Shown piece by piece: positions 1 through 7,040 of a stretch of DNA of 40,256 nucleotides. Position numbers and translations under genes: made by a program. A model generated the notes under the pieces. That model saw nothing but the letters and a program-made list of their open reading frames with translations, ran no database searches and had not been told where the DNA came from. Position 1 is the stretch's first letter. Each line of letters starts with the position of its first letter. Where the stretch lies: contig CAZIIM010000017.1 in NCBI GenBank assembly GCA_964539305.1, forward strand, positions 1 through 40,256. The letters are read 5' to 3'. The stretch comes from CAZNUM01 sp964539305 (GTDB lineage: Bacteria; Fidelibacterota; Marinisomatia; Marinisomatales; TCS55).

Positions 1-1127
1 CGGAACAACCTGATATAATCTTCAAAAACAAAAATACGATTGCGTCTAAATCCCGTCTCTTCCACCAGTATTTTTAACCGTACAAAATCACGGATCAACC
101 TTGATGCGGTTGCAAAATGAATGTTTAAACTCTCGGCAACATCATTAATATCAACCACCGGTTTAGCATATAAATGACGTAAAAGCACTTTGGCACTAAC
201 CTGTTTCTTGCCCAGGACAATAATCTTATCCTCTACGGTACTGCGCAGTGCATTAATCCGCTTATATGTGTTTATGGAATCTTCAGCGGTTTCACGGACC
301 CCTTCCAGAAAATATTTGAGCCACTGGATTAAATCATTGTGGGTACGAACCCGAGCTAAATGATCGTAGTAAAGGGATCTGTTTTTATCGAAAAAGGCCG
401 ATAAATACAACGTGGGTCGGTTTAATAAACCATTGCTCACTAAAAATAGGGTAATTAATAGCCGTCCCATCCTGCCATTACCATCCAGAAAGGGGTGGAT
501 GGTTTCAAACTGGTAATGGGCAATCCCGATTTTGATGAGCGCTGGAACAGGATGAGTTGTGTTATGCAGAAACTTTTCCAGGTCAGACATGAGGTCCGAC
601 AACGATTCATGGTGGGGTGGAATAAATACAGCGTCGGACAAACTGCTCCCCCCAATCCAGTTCTGGCTGTGACGGAATTCCCCAGGCTGTTTATGTTTTC
701 CCCGTACACCCTGCAACAAGATTTTATGGGCCTGCTTCAATAACCGGTTGCTTAACGACAATTGAGAAAGACTCTCGATGGCAAAATTCATAGCCTGCAC
801 ATAGTTCTGAACTTCCTGCCAGTCGCCTCTCTTCTCAGGGTTGATATATTGTTCTTTTCGAACGGCCTCATCAATATTGGTTTGGGTTCCTTCAATCCGA
901 CTGCTGGTGGTCCCCTCTTTCATTACGTGCATTTTAATGAAGAAATCCACATTAGGTACGGACTGGGAATAAGCGTTTAATTCCCCCAGTTTAATATTCG
1001 CCTCACTTAGCAATCCGATAATGTCATCATTATCGATGCGCCAAGGGTGATTTACCGGACTGGGCTCAAAACTTTTATAGCGGTAGCACTGCCGGTATTT
1101 TCCCGCTTTAAATTTGGAAATGTTCAT
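1..1127 (-). CDS. Fic-family protein adenylyltransferase with C-terminal winged helix (3' end outside window)
   Basis: Read on the minus strand from the ATG at 1127-1125, the frame stays open for 375 codons to the window edge. Fic enzymes transfer AMP (or another nucleotide moiety) to a hydroxyl side chain of a target protein. The catalytic loop HPFLDGNGRMGR is at residues 211-222, matching HxFx(D/E)GNGRxxR exactly. An N-terminal SSRIEG at residues 75-80 fits the class II inhibitory helix motif (S/T)xxxE(G/N), so the enzyme is probably auto-inhibited. Residues from about 310 look like a winged-helix DNA-binding domain, which fits autoregulation through the half-sites in its leader. The usual length of this subfamily, about 370 residues, suggests that few residues are missing. 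The start overlaps the end of the broken hsdR frame by 20 bases. The cellular target cannot be told from sequence. Confidence 0.9.
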   Translation of the reverse strand, partial: MNISKFKAGKYRQCYRYKSFEPSPVNHPWRIDNDDIIGLLSEANIKLGELNAYSQSVPNVDFFIKMHVMKEGTTSSRIEGTQTNIDEAVRKEQYINPEKRGDWQEVQNYVQAMNFAIESLSQLSLSNRLLKQAHKILLQGVRGKHKQPGEFRHSQNWIGGSSLSDAVFIPPHHESLSDLMSDLEKFLHNTTHPVPALIKIGIAHYQFETIHPFLDGNGRMGRLLITLFLVSNGLLNRPTLYLSAFFDKNRSLYYDHLARVRTHNDLIQWLKYFLEGVRETAEDSINTYKRINALRSTVEDKIIVLGKKQVSAKVLLRHLYAKPVVDINDVAESLNIHFATASRLIRDFVRLKILVEETGFRRNRIFVFEDYIRLF

Positions 1128-3138
1128 GTTCAGGTACTTTTGCTCCTGCAAATATAAACATTTTTATTTGCACATACACGATTATCTGCAAATATAATAA
1201 ACCATATTTGCACTTTACACCAGCCGAATTATTCCTGTAAGCAGCAATTGCATCGTGCCTGTTTGTTTTTTGTTCTTTTGTCGTTTCCAGATAATAAATA
1301 TCAAATTCACCAATACTGTGGTTCGTGCCGTATTGACGATTGTAGTCTTGAATTATATCGGTAAGGGCTGCTCTTTTTTTATCCGGTTCAACTTTATTGT
1401 CAGCTTTTTCCTGTGGAAGATCCTCCTGTATTTGTTTGATATCCCGATCGCCCTGAGCAGGAGGAGAAAAGACACAGGAAATGTTCAAGGGTCTAAAATT
1501 TTCATCTTCTTCTAATAGCTTTGATTGAAGTTCACCGAATAACTGATAGTATTCGATAGCATCGTTAATCGAAGACGCAGCAAGAAGGGCGTTAAAGCGG
1601 CGATTGTTGGTAGCAGCATCGTGTTTTTCAAAGATGGTTTCAGCGACTGCTTTTTTCCGTTGCGATTCATCAACATCGGCTTGCACTTTGTTGTTTTCCT
1701 GATCTTCTGGCCTGAAATAATCAATATGGAAACGAAGTACATATTCATCATCAATTGCGTGGGTGATCGTGTAGGAGTGTAGCTCTTTTTGAAACACATC
1801 TTTCGTCGTCACGAGGGTTTGCTGCGTACCATCAATTTGACGATAGGTTGCATTTTGTTCAAAGATTGGTGTTCCAGTAAAGCCGAAGAGTTGTGCGTTG
1901 GGGAAAAACTCTTTAATGGCCTTATGATTTTCGCCAAACTGTGAACGATGGCATTCGTCAAATATGAATACCATACGTTTATCCCGCAGAGGATCAAGAC
2001 GTTGTTTAAAGGTTTGGGTGCCTTTTTTCTTTTTACGCAGGTTGTACTTACTGTTTTCATCCAGGGCCAAGCCTAATTTCTGGATGGTCGTAACAATAAC
2101 CTTATCGGCGTAGTCTTCCGATAACAAGCGGCGCACCAATGTTTCAGTATTTGTATTTTCCTCTACACAACCTTCCTGAAACTTGTTAAACTCTTCCCTG
2201 GTCTGTTTATCAAGGTCTTTGCGGTCAACCACAAAAAGACATTTATCAATATCCGGGTTGTCCTTTAATAGCGTGGATGCCTTGAATGAAGTGAGAGTCT
2301 TACCGCTGCCGGTAGTGTGCCAAATATAGCCGTTACCCCGGTTCTGGTGGATGCAATCGACAATGGCTTTAACGGCATAGATTTGATAGGGCCGCATCAT
2401 AAGCAGCTTTTGTTCACTGGCAACCAATACCATATAACGACCGACCATTTCCCCCAGTGTACACTTGGGTAAAAAGACATCGGCAAAATCATGAAGATGG
2501 GTGATTTTTTTATTGTCTTTTGAAGCCAGGTGGTAAACCGGTAGAAAGCGTTCATCGGCATTAAAGACAAAATGCTCTTCACGATTATTTGTGAAATAAA
2601 ACGTATTGGATTCGTTACTCACAACAAAAAGCTGAACAAAACACAGCAGGGTGTTCAGGTATCCATTCCCGGGATCTTTTTTATAGTCAATAATCTGCTG
2701 CATGGCTCGGCGTGGGCTAACGTCTAACGATTTCAGCTCTATTTGAACTACGGGTATGCCATTTAAAAGGAGAATAATGTCGTAACGATGATAACTCTTT
2801 TGCGTGTTTATGCGCAGCTGGTTAATAACTTCAAATTCGTTTTTACACCAATCCTTGATATTAATCAAAGTGTAATGCAACGGGGTTCCATCTTCGCGTA
2901 TGAACGTATTGCGTTCACGAAGTCTTTTTGAAGCCGTGAATACATCGGCGCTGATTATTTCATCCCGCAGGCGTGAAAATTCGGAATCGGTTAAACGGAC
3001 TTTATTCAGTGACTCAAACTTCTCGCGAAAATTATTTTCAAGGGCATCTCTGGTGCGTATATCCGGGCGATAGGTATACTTTAGATTACTTAGTCTGTCG
3101 ATGAGACGTTGTTCGATTTGATGTTCTTTTGTTGTCAT
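1108..3138 (-). pseudogene. hsdR: Truncated type I restriction enzyme R subunit (HsdR)
   Basis: HsdR cuts unmodified DNA after ATP-driven translocation, as part of a complex with HsdM and HsdS. The N-terminal nuclease is present: D120 and E134-x-K136, then a QxxxY-like segment near 148-152. Helicase lobe 1 is also present: Walker A TTGSGKT at 275-281, DECH at 394-397 and TGTP at 421-424. Similarity to HsdR stops after about residue 616 (EFDIYY, near base 1291). There the family normally continues through helicase motifs V and VI and a C-terminal domain, to roughly 1000 residues. The last 60 codons are unrelated and run through the fic leader, so they look like fortuitous readthrough. No hsdM or hsdS is in view. 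I infer a deletion product unable to translocate. No clear ribosome-binding site precedes the ATG. Confidence 0.85.
1148..1212. promoter_or_regulatory. Four TGCAAATA half-sites forming two inverted repeats in the fic leader
   Basis: TGCAAATA occurs at 1148-1155 and its complement at 1165-1172. TGCAAATAT at 1187-1195 faces ATATTTGCA at 1204-1212. Within each pair the start-to-start distance is 17 bases and the two centres are about 40 bases apart. The cluster sits 20-85 bases upstream of the fic ATG. On the minus strand TATATTTG also resembles the Bacteroidota -7 box TAnnTTTG, so the repeats may combine promoter and operator. Autoregulation by the winged-helix end of Fic is a guess. Confidence 0.5.
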
Positions 3139-3309
3139 ATGATAATGAATATTTATATCGAGTATTTAGTTCATGACATTACATTGAGCGTTATATCCAT
3201 GGGAATAAAAAAACTTCTCTTCAACTTAACTTTGGGAGATATTGCAGTAATCTAACCAATATTATAATACTATTGAATAATTAAGAATGTTAAAATGTTC
3301 AAAAAAAAA

Positions 3310-3331
3310 TGGTGCCATATTGGTGCCATAT
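3310..3331. repeat. Two tandem copies of an 11-bp repeat
   Basis: TGGTGCCATAT occurs twice without a gap, at 3310-3320 and 3321-3331, both identical. The pair adjoins a second tandem array and lies about 130 bases beyond the 3' end of tRNA-Sec. A role as integrase arm sites is possible but unproven. Confidence 0.8.
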
Positions 3332-3361
3332 TCCAGACCAATCCAGACTAATCCAGACCAA
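3332..3361. repeat. Three tandem copies of a 10-bp repeat
   Basis: TCCAGACCAA at 3332-3341, TCCAGACTAA at 3342-3351 and TCCAGACCAA at 3352-3361 follow each other directly, with one substitution in the middle copy. The period is close to one helical turn, so a protein binding each unit would contact the same face of the DNA. Confidence 0.8.
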
Positions 3362-3460
3362 TTGGAGCGTTTTAACCTAAAAACGTTCAAAACGACCGTC
3401 CAAAACAGGTGTTCCCCTATCTATCATATATTGAGGAACTTACAGATTATTTACACTCAG

Positions 3461-3553
3461 CGGGAACGCCTGGGAATCGAACCCAGCTCCCGATTTAGCG
3501 TCGGGACAACGGTTTTGAAGACCGCGGCGGGCACCAGCCGCACACTCATTCCC
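3461..3553 (-). tRNA. selC: tRNA-Sec (anticodon TCA)
   Basis: The minus strand folds as a long tRNA of 93 bases. The anticodon stem GCGGT/ACCGT encloses the loop CTTCAAA, with anticodon TCA at 3518-3516. A long variable arm has the stem TCCCGA/TCGGGA. The T arm is CTGGG-TTCGATT-CCCAG and the acceptor strands are GGGAATG/CGTTCCC, with discriminator G. A TCA anticodon together with a long variable arm is diagnostic of selenocysteine tRNA. The expected eighth acceptor pair reads as an A-G mismatch, and CCA is not encoded (CTG follows). The gene lies 18 bases after the stop of the SPOR gene on the same strand. It implies that the organism makes selenoproteins; selA, selB and selD are not in this window. 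Confidence 0.9.
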
Positions 3554-3571
3554 AATTCAGACGGAATTCAG

Positions 3572-4429
3572 TTATGATTCCGGTTTATTAATGACCCTGA
3601 AATCTAAACCCATCCGTGCTTTTAATTCTTTACCCACTTCCTGGGCTTCCTGTTTGCTGCCATAACGCAACACCCGTACCACGTGTAATCGTCGACCATT
3701 GGAGTGCACCTCATCAATCGCCACGTGATATCCCTTTTCCTGCAGCCGTTGTTTCAACCGCTTGGCATTGGTGTATTTACTGAATGCTCCCACCTGCACC
3801 ACCCAGGGTTTTGTCTTGGGTGCCTGAACCGGTTTTTTCAGCACCGTAGTCCGGGAGGATTTAATGCGCTTAGCCGCCTGTTTTCGATCCAGTTTAACCA
3901 GCTTCGCATCCCGCTGCTGAACCTCCAGTCCGGGAAACCCATACTGTTCGTAATTCAGGGAAGGATAAATCTGTTTCAGCGTTTTTAGGACCTGAACCAC
4001 CGAATCCTCTTCTCCGATGGCAATATAGGAATTCACCATCAAATCCATGGCCCGCTGATGGGGAATGTTGGCGGGGAAACTCAGGAGCACTTTCCGGAAC
4101 TGAAGACTCGCCTGGGAATACAATCCCCGTGCAAACAGGTATTCGCCGATTTTCATGGCCGCCGGACCGGCGTATTCGCTGTCGGGAAACCGTTCCAGAA
4201 ACTGACGGAACAGGGTGAGGGAGGAATCGCCGTCCTGGGTCATGAGGGCCTGTAAATAATACACGCCGGGCGATTCCGGATAACGGGAAAGCAATTCGGG
4301 CAGACTGGCTTCCACTTCCTGGGTCTGACCCTTCTCCAGCATGGTTAAATACAAATGAATATTCTGTGCCTCCAGCCCCGTCAATCCTGTCAACATGACC
4401 CAAAACAGACGTTTAATAAAGGGGTTCAT
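3572..4429 (-). CDS. Secreted TPR and SPOR-domain protein
   Basis: This is a 285-residue envelope protein. A hydrophobic N-terminal segment (about residues 6-22) looks like a signal peptide. Helical TPR-like repeats with spaced LF/LQ and FP-S patterns follow to about residue 150. A basic linker leads into a SPOR domain at about 205-282, beginning WVVQVGAFSKYTNA. SPOR domains bind peptidoglycan stripped of stem peptides, mostly at the division septum, and outer-membrane forms may scaffold cell-wall enzymes. The ATG overlaps the stop of lapB by four bases (ATGA), which indicates translational coupling. The precise role is unknown. Linkage to LapA/LapB suggests envelope maintenance. Confidence 0.85.
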   Translation of the reverse strand: MNPFIKRLFWVMLTGLTGLEAQNIHLYLTMLEKGQTQEVEASLPELLSRYPESPGVYYLQALMTQDGDSSLTLFRQFLERFPDSEYAGPAAMKIGEYLFARGLYSQASLQFRKVLLSFPANIPHQRAMDLMVNSYIAIGEEDSVVQVLKTLKQIYPSLNYEQYGFPGLEVQQRDAKLVKLDRKQAAKRIKSSRTTVLKKPVQAPKTKPWVVQVGAFSKYTNAKRLKQRLQEKGYHVAIDEVHSNGRRLHVVRVLRYGSKQEAQEVGKELKARMGLDFRVINKPES

Positions 4430-5475
4430 TTTACCGGCGATTTACTGGTGACTAAATCAATAATTTCTTCGATCTGCTGGGCCAGTTGATGGGGACGGTA
4501 AACGTGCACCGATAACTTCAATTTCATCAGCCGCACCTGCAGGGAATCGTCGAATCGGGACATGGCTTCCTCCACCAGTTGCAGGGCACCCCGGTGATCC
4601 CCTTTCGCTTCCAGGACATTCGCCAGCTTGGCCAGGGCGTTCAGATCACTGCCGTCTTTCTCCAGAATTCGTTTGTAAAAATTCTCTACCTCGCTGAAAC
4701 GTCCCAAATCAAACAGGGCCGATTCAATCTTGCTAAAAACCTTTTTCCCCTCCCCGGGACTCAGAAGCGCAAATTTTTCCCAGTGTTCAATCGCCTTCAC
4801 CAGATCCCGTTTCTCCGCATACAGGTCCCCCAGTCTTAAATAGGGTAAGCCATACTCCGGTGCAATTTTACTGGCCCGCTGGAAATGCTTTTCCGCTTCC
4901 CCCGGATTACCCTTCTCCAGCTTTTCCATTCCCTGGTGAATCTCAAACCGGGACAACTGGTTCGAATCCTGAATCTGCTTCAACCTTTGGATGGTTTTGG
5001 CGACCTGAATTGCCTTCTCCCAGTCATGGAGTTCCTCCGCTATAAATAAAATAAATTCATTAGCCCAGATATTCTTCTTGTCCTGCTTCAGGACCAGCTC
5101 CGCTTCCCGACTGGCCTTCTTTAACTGACCCAACTCCTTGTAATCCAGCGCCAGAGACTTATGAATATCTTTTTGAAGCTGACTGGAAAGATTGGGTCTA
5201 ACCGTTAAGGATTGATGAATCTTCAATGCCTGCTGAGCTTTCCCTTCCTCCCGGAGAATATCCCCCATTTGAAGATAGGCTTCCACATGTTCCGAATCCT
5301 TTTTCACCACTTCCCGCAAATACTGCAACGCCGTCCGGGTATCTCCCCGAACCATGGCGTTTAAAGCATGGGTATAAATGGATTCGGTTCGCTGCTGCTT
5401 CTTGGGACGGAAGTAGTAATACCCGGCACTAGCCAGGAGAACCAGCGCAACCAGTGCTGCAAAGAACCATTCCAA
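4426..5475 (-). CDS. lapB: LapB-like membrane-anchored TPR protein
   Basis: The protein has 349 residues. One N-terminal membrane helix (about 3-22, ending at YYYFRPKKQQ) is followed by a continuous array of TPR repeats facing the cytoplasm. Layout and early sequence (ALNAMVRGDTRTALQYLREV) resemble LapB/YciM, which in E. coli brings LpxC to the protease FtsH and so limits lipopolysaccharide synthesis. It starts two bases after the stop of lapA, the same order as yciS-yciM. It differs from E. coli LapB in lacking the C-terminal rubredoxin-like metal site: the whole protein has no cysteine. I am confident in the family architecture and less so in conservation of the LpxC function. Confidence 0.8.
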   Translation of the reverse strand: MEWFFAALVALVLLASAGYYYFRPKKQQRTESIYTHALNAMVRGDTRTALQYLREVVKKDSEHVEAYLQMGDILREEGKAQQALKIHQSLTVRPNLSSQLQKDIHKSLALDYKELGQLKKASREAELVLKQDKKNIWANEFILFIAEELHDWEKAIQVAKTIQRLKQIQDSNQLSRFEIHQGMEKLEKGNPGEAEKHFQRASKIAPEYGLPYLRLGDLYAEKRDLVKAIEHWEKFALLSPGEGKKVFSKIESALFDLGRFSEVENFYKRILEKDGSDLNALAKLANVLEAKGDHRGALQLVEEAMSRFDDSLQVRLMKLKLSVHVYRPHQLAQQIEEIIDLVTSKSPVK

Positions 5476-5477
5476 AA

Positions 5478-5795
5478 TCAGGCGTCTCCATCCTCATGAT
5501 CATAAATCCCCTCATCAATGGCCACATTCCGAAGATCATTCAGTTCCTCGGTAATCTGTTTATTCCGTACCCTCAGGGCCCGGTTTTCCGCCTTGGTGGC
5601 GAAGACCTGGGCTACCACCACCCCATAACCGATCAGGATTCCCGCCGTCAGGGCACCCAGCATGACAAAGGCGACACTCACGTGTTCAAACTTTTTAAAA
5701 ATCAAATCCACCGTCACCTGGTCCGTATTCTTCAATAAAAAAACCAGGACCAGAATTAATAAAAAGAGTAAACCGAATATTTTTATCAGTTTCAT
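5478..5795 (-). CDS. lapA: LapA-domain (DUF1049) inner-membrane protein
   Basis: This is a 105-residue protein with two predicted membrane helices (about residues 5-22 and 40-62). Between them is the family pattern KNTDQVTVDLIF, and a short charged coiled-coil tail (about 66-92) follows. LapA homologues sit beside LapB and work with it in controlling lipopolysaccharide assembly in E. coli. A GAGGG ribosome-binding sequence stands about ten bases before the ATG. The gene begins 17 bases after the miaB stop and ends two bases before lapB. Confidence 0.85.
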   Translation of the reverse strand: MKLIKIFGLLFLLILVLVFLLKNTDQVTVDLIFKKFEHVSVAFVMLGALTAGILIGYGVVVAQVFATKAENRALRVRNKQITEELNDLRNVAIDEGIYDHEDGDA

Positions 5796-5812
5796 CAGGT
5801 TTTTTCCCTCAG

Positions 5813-6994
5813 TTAATGATCAACCAGTTCACCGTGGAGACTCATTCCCCAGGCAGCCGTGATTTTTACCTGGACCAGGTCTTTGATCCGGGCTTCCCCT
5901 TTATCGAAAATAACCCAGGTATTCGTATCGGTACGACCGGCCCATTGGTCCGCCGAGCGCTTACTCTCTTTCTCCACCAGCACACATTCAATGTTTCCAA
6001 CCCGCTCCTGATTCCGCTCCAGGGTATGGCGCTTCTGAAGCTGGATTAACTGCTCCAGCCGGGATTGTTTCACGCCTTCCGGTACCTGGTCCTGATACTC
6101 CGCCGCTTTTGTACCGGGGCGGGGTGAATATTTAAAAGTGAAAGCGGAATCAAATCGGACATGTTCCATTACTTCCAGGGTCTCCCGGAATTCCGCTTCG
6201 GTCTCTCCCGGAAATCCTACAATAATATCCGTACTGATACCCACCACCGGTAAAATTTCCCGAATCCGNNNNNNNNNNNNNNNNNNNNNNNNNNNNNNNN
6301 NNNNNNNNNNNNNNNNNNNNNNNNNNNNNNNNNNNNNNNNNNNNNNNNNNNNNNNNNNNNNNNNNNNNCCGTCGTAGGCGTAGGAATTCACATTCTGACC
6401 CAGGAGCGTTATTTCAACGAAACCATCTTCCACGGCTTGACGAACTTCATCCACAATGCTGGCCACGCTGCGGCTCCGCTCCCGGCCCCGGGTAAAGGGA
6501 ACGATACAGAAAGTGCAGAATTTATCACAACCCCGCATGATGGAAACCCAGGCATTGATCCCCTCCTTCCGGCTGGGAAAGAGATCATCATACACCTCGA
6601 ACCGGGACAGCTTCGTACTGGCAATTTGATCCGACCCGCCATTACGCTGACGGAGTAATTTCGGCAATCGGCGATAGGAATCGGGACCGAGCACCACATC
6701 CACGTAAGGTTTGGATTCCAGAATATCTTCCTTCAGATGCTGAGCCATACAACCCAGAACACCGATGAGAATTTCCGGTTTCTTTGATTTTAACTGTCCA
6801 AGATAGCCCAACCGGGATTGAACTTTTTCCTCAGCGTGTTCCCGGATGGCGCAGGTATTGACAAAAATGGCATCAGCCGTTTCCAGTTGATGAGTGGCAC
6901 AATAGCCTTCCTGCTGGAGCAGTCCCGCCACCAGCTCGGAATCCGCCACATTCATCTGACAGCCATAGGTTTCTATATAAAAGGATTTACTCAT
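5813..6994 (-). CDS. miaB: tRNA-2-methylthio-N6-dimethylallyladenosine synthase MiaB (interrupted by assembly gap)
   Basis: MiaB is a radical-SAM methylthiotransferase that modifies i6A37 of tRNAs reading U-initial codons. The N-terminal domain keeps the three cysteines of the auxiliary iron-sulfur cluster: C12 in TYGCQMN, C48 in NTCAIRE and C82 in LGCMAQ. The radical-SAM triad is C156-x3-C160-x2-C163 (RGCDKFCTFC). A C-terminal TRAM domain binds tRNA. The N run falls between LLGQNVNSYAYD and the GISTDIIVGFPGE segment. Compared with E. coli MiaB, about 80 residues should lie there, whereas 100 N allow only about 34. The true gene is therefore probably near 440 codons. Both halves share one frame, so I see no reason to call it broken. 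Confidence 0.93.
   Translation of the reverse strand: MSKSFYIETYGCQMNVADSELVAGLLQQEGYCATHQLETADAIFVNTCAIREHAEEKVQSRLGYLGQLKSKKPEILIGVLGCMAQHLKEDILESKPYVDVVLGPDSYRRLPKLLRQRNGGSDQIASTKLSRFEVYDDLFPSRKEGINAWVSIMRGCDKFCTFCIVPFTRGRERSRSVASIVDEVRQAVEDGFVEITLLGQNVNSYAYDXXXXXXXXXXXXXXXXXXXXXXXXXXXXXXXXXXRIREILPVVGISTDIIVGFPGETEAEFRETLEVMEHVRFDSAFTFKYSPRPGTKAAEYQDQVPEGVKQSRLEQLIQLQKRHTLERNQERVGNIECVLVEKESKRSADQWAGRTDTNTWVIFDKGEARIKDLVQVKITAAWGMSLHGELVDH
6269..6368. other. Assembly gap of 100 N
   Basis: Exactly 100 undetermined bases, a common placeholder for a gap of unknown size. The gap sits inside miaB. From the missing family segment, the real interval is likely longer by roughly 130 bases. Confidence 0.98.
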
Positions 6995-7040
6995 GACGAG
7001 GCGGGAAAAATTACTTCAGCTTGAGACGTGTAGAAAAGGG

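Larger units (their letters stand above)
1..3460. mobile_element. Putative remnant of an island integrated at the 3' side of selC
   Basis: This stretch is visibly richer in A/T than the rest of the window. It carries only accessory genes (fic and a truncated hsdR) and abuts the 3' end of tRNA-Sec, a gene family often used as an integration site by tyrosine recombinases. Tandem 11-bp and 10-bp direct repeats, resembling integrase arm-binding sites, lie about 100 bases past the tRNA end. No integrase, transposase or second attachment site is visible here, so the far boundary would lie to the left of the window. Bases 3139-3309, between the hsdR start and the repeats, hold no gene that I can support. 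The island reading is an inference from context and composition. Confidence 0.4.

Noticed and set aside
455..980. Several small open frames on both strands
   Set aside because: They lie in other frames of the continuous Fic coding frame, which has all family motifs across this region.
1255..1515. Plus-strand open frame of 86 codons
   Set aside because: It lies antisense to the hsdR frame, with no ribosome-binding sequence and a hydrophobic low-complexity translation.
3310..3361. Possible CRISPR array
   Set aside because: The units are 10-11 bases with no spacers between them, unlike CRISPR repeats.
3287..3577. Plus-strand open frame of 96 codons between hsdR and the SPOR gene
   Set aside because: It runs through the tandem repeats and antisense through tRNA-Sec, so it is not a credible protein.
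5813..6994. miaB as a frameshifted pseudogene
   Set aside because: The only interruption is the N run, and both sides are intact, in one frame and carry the expected motifs.
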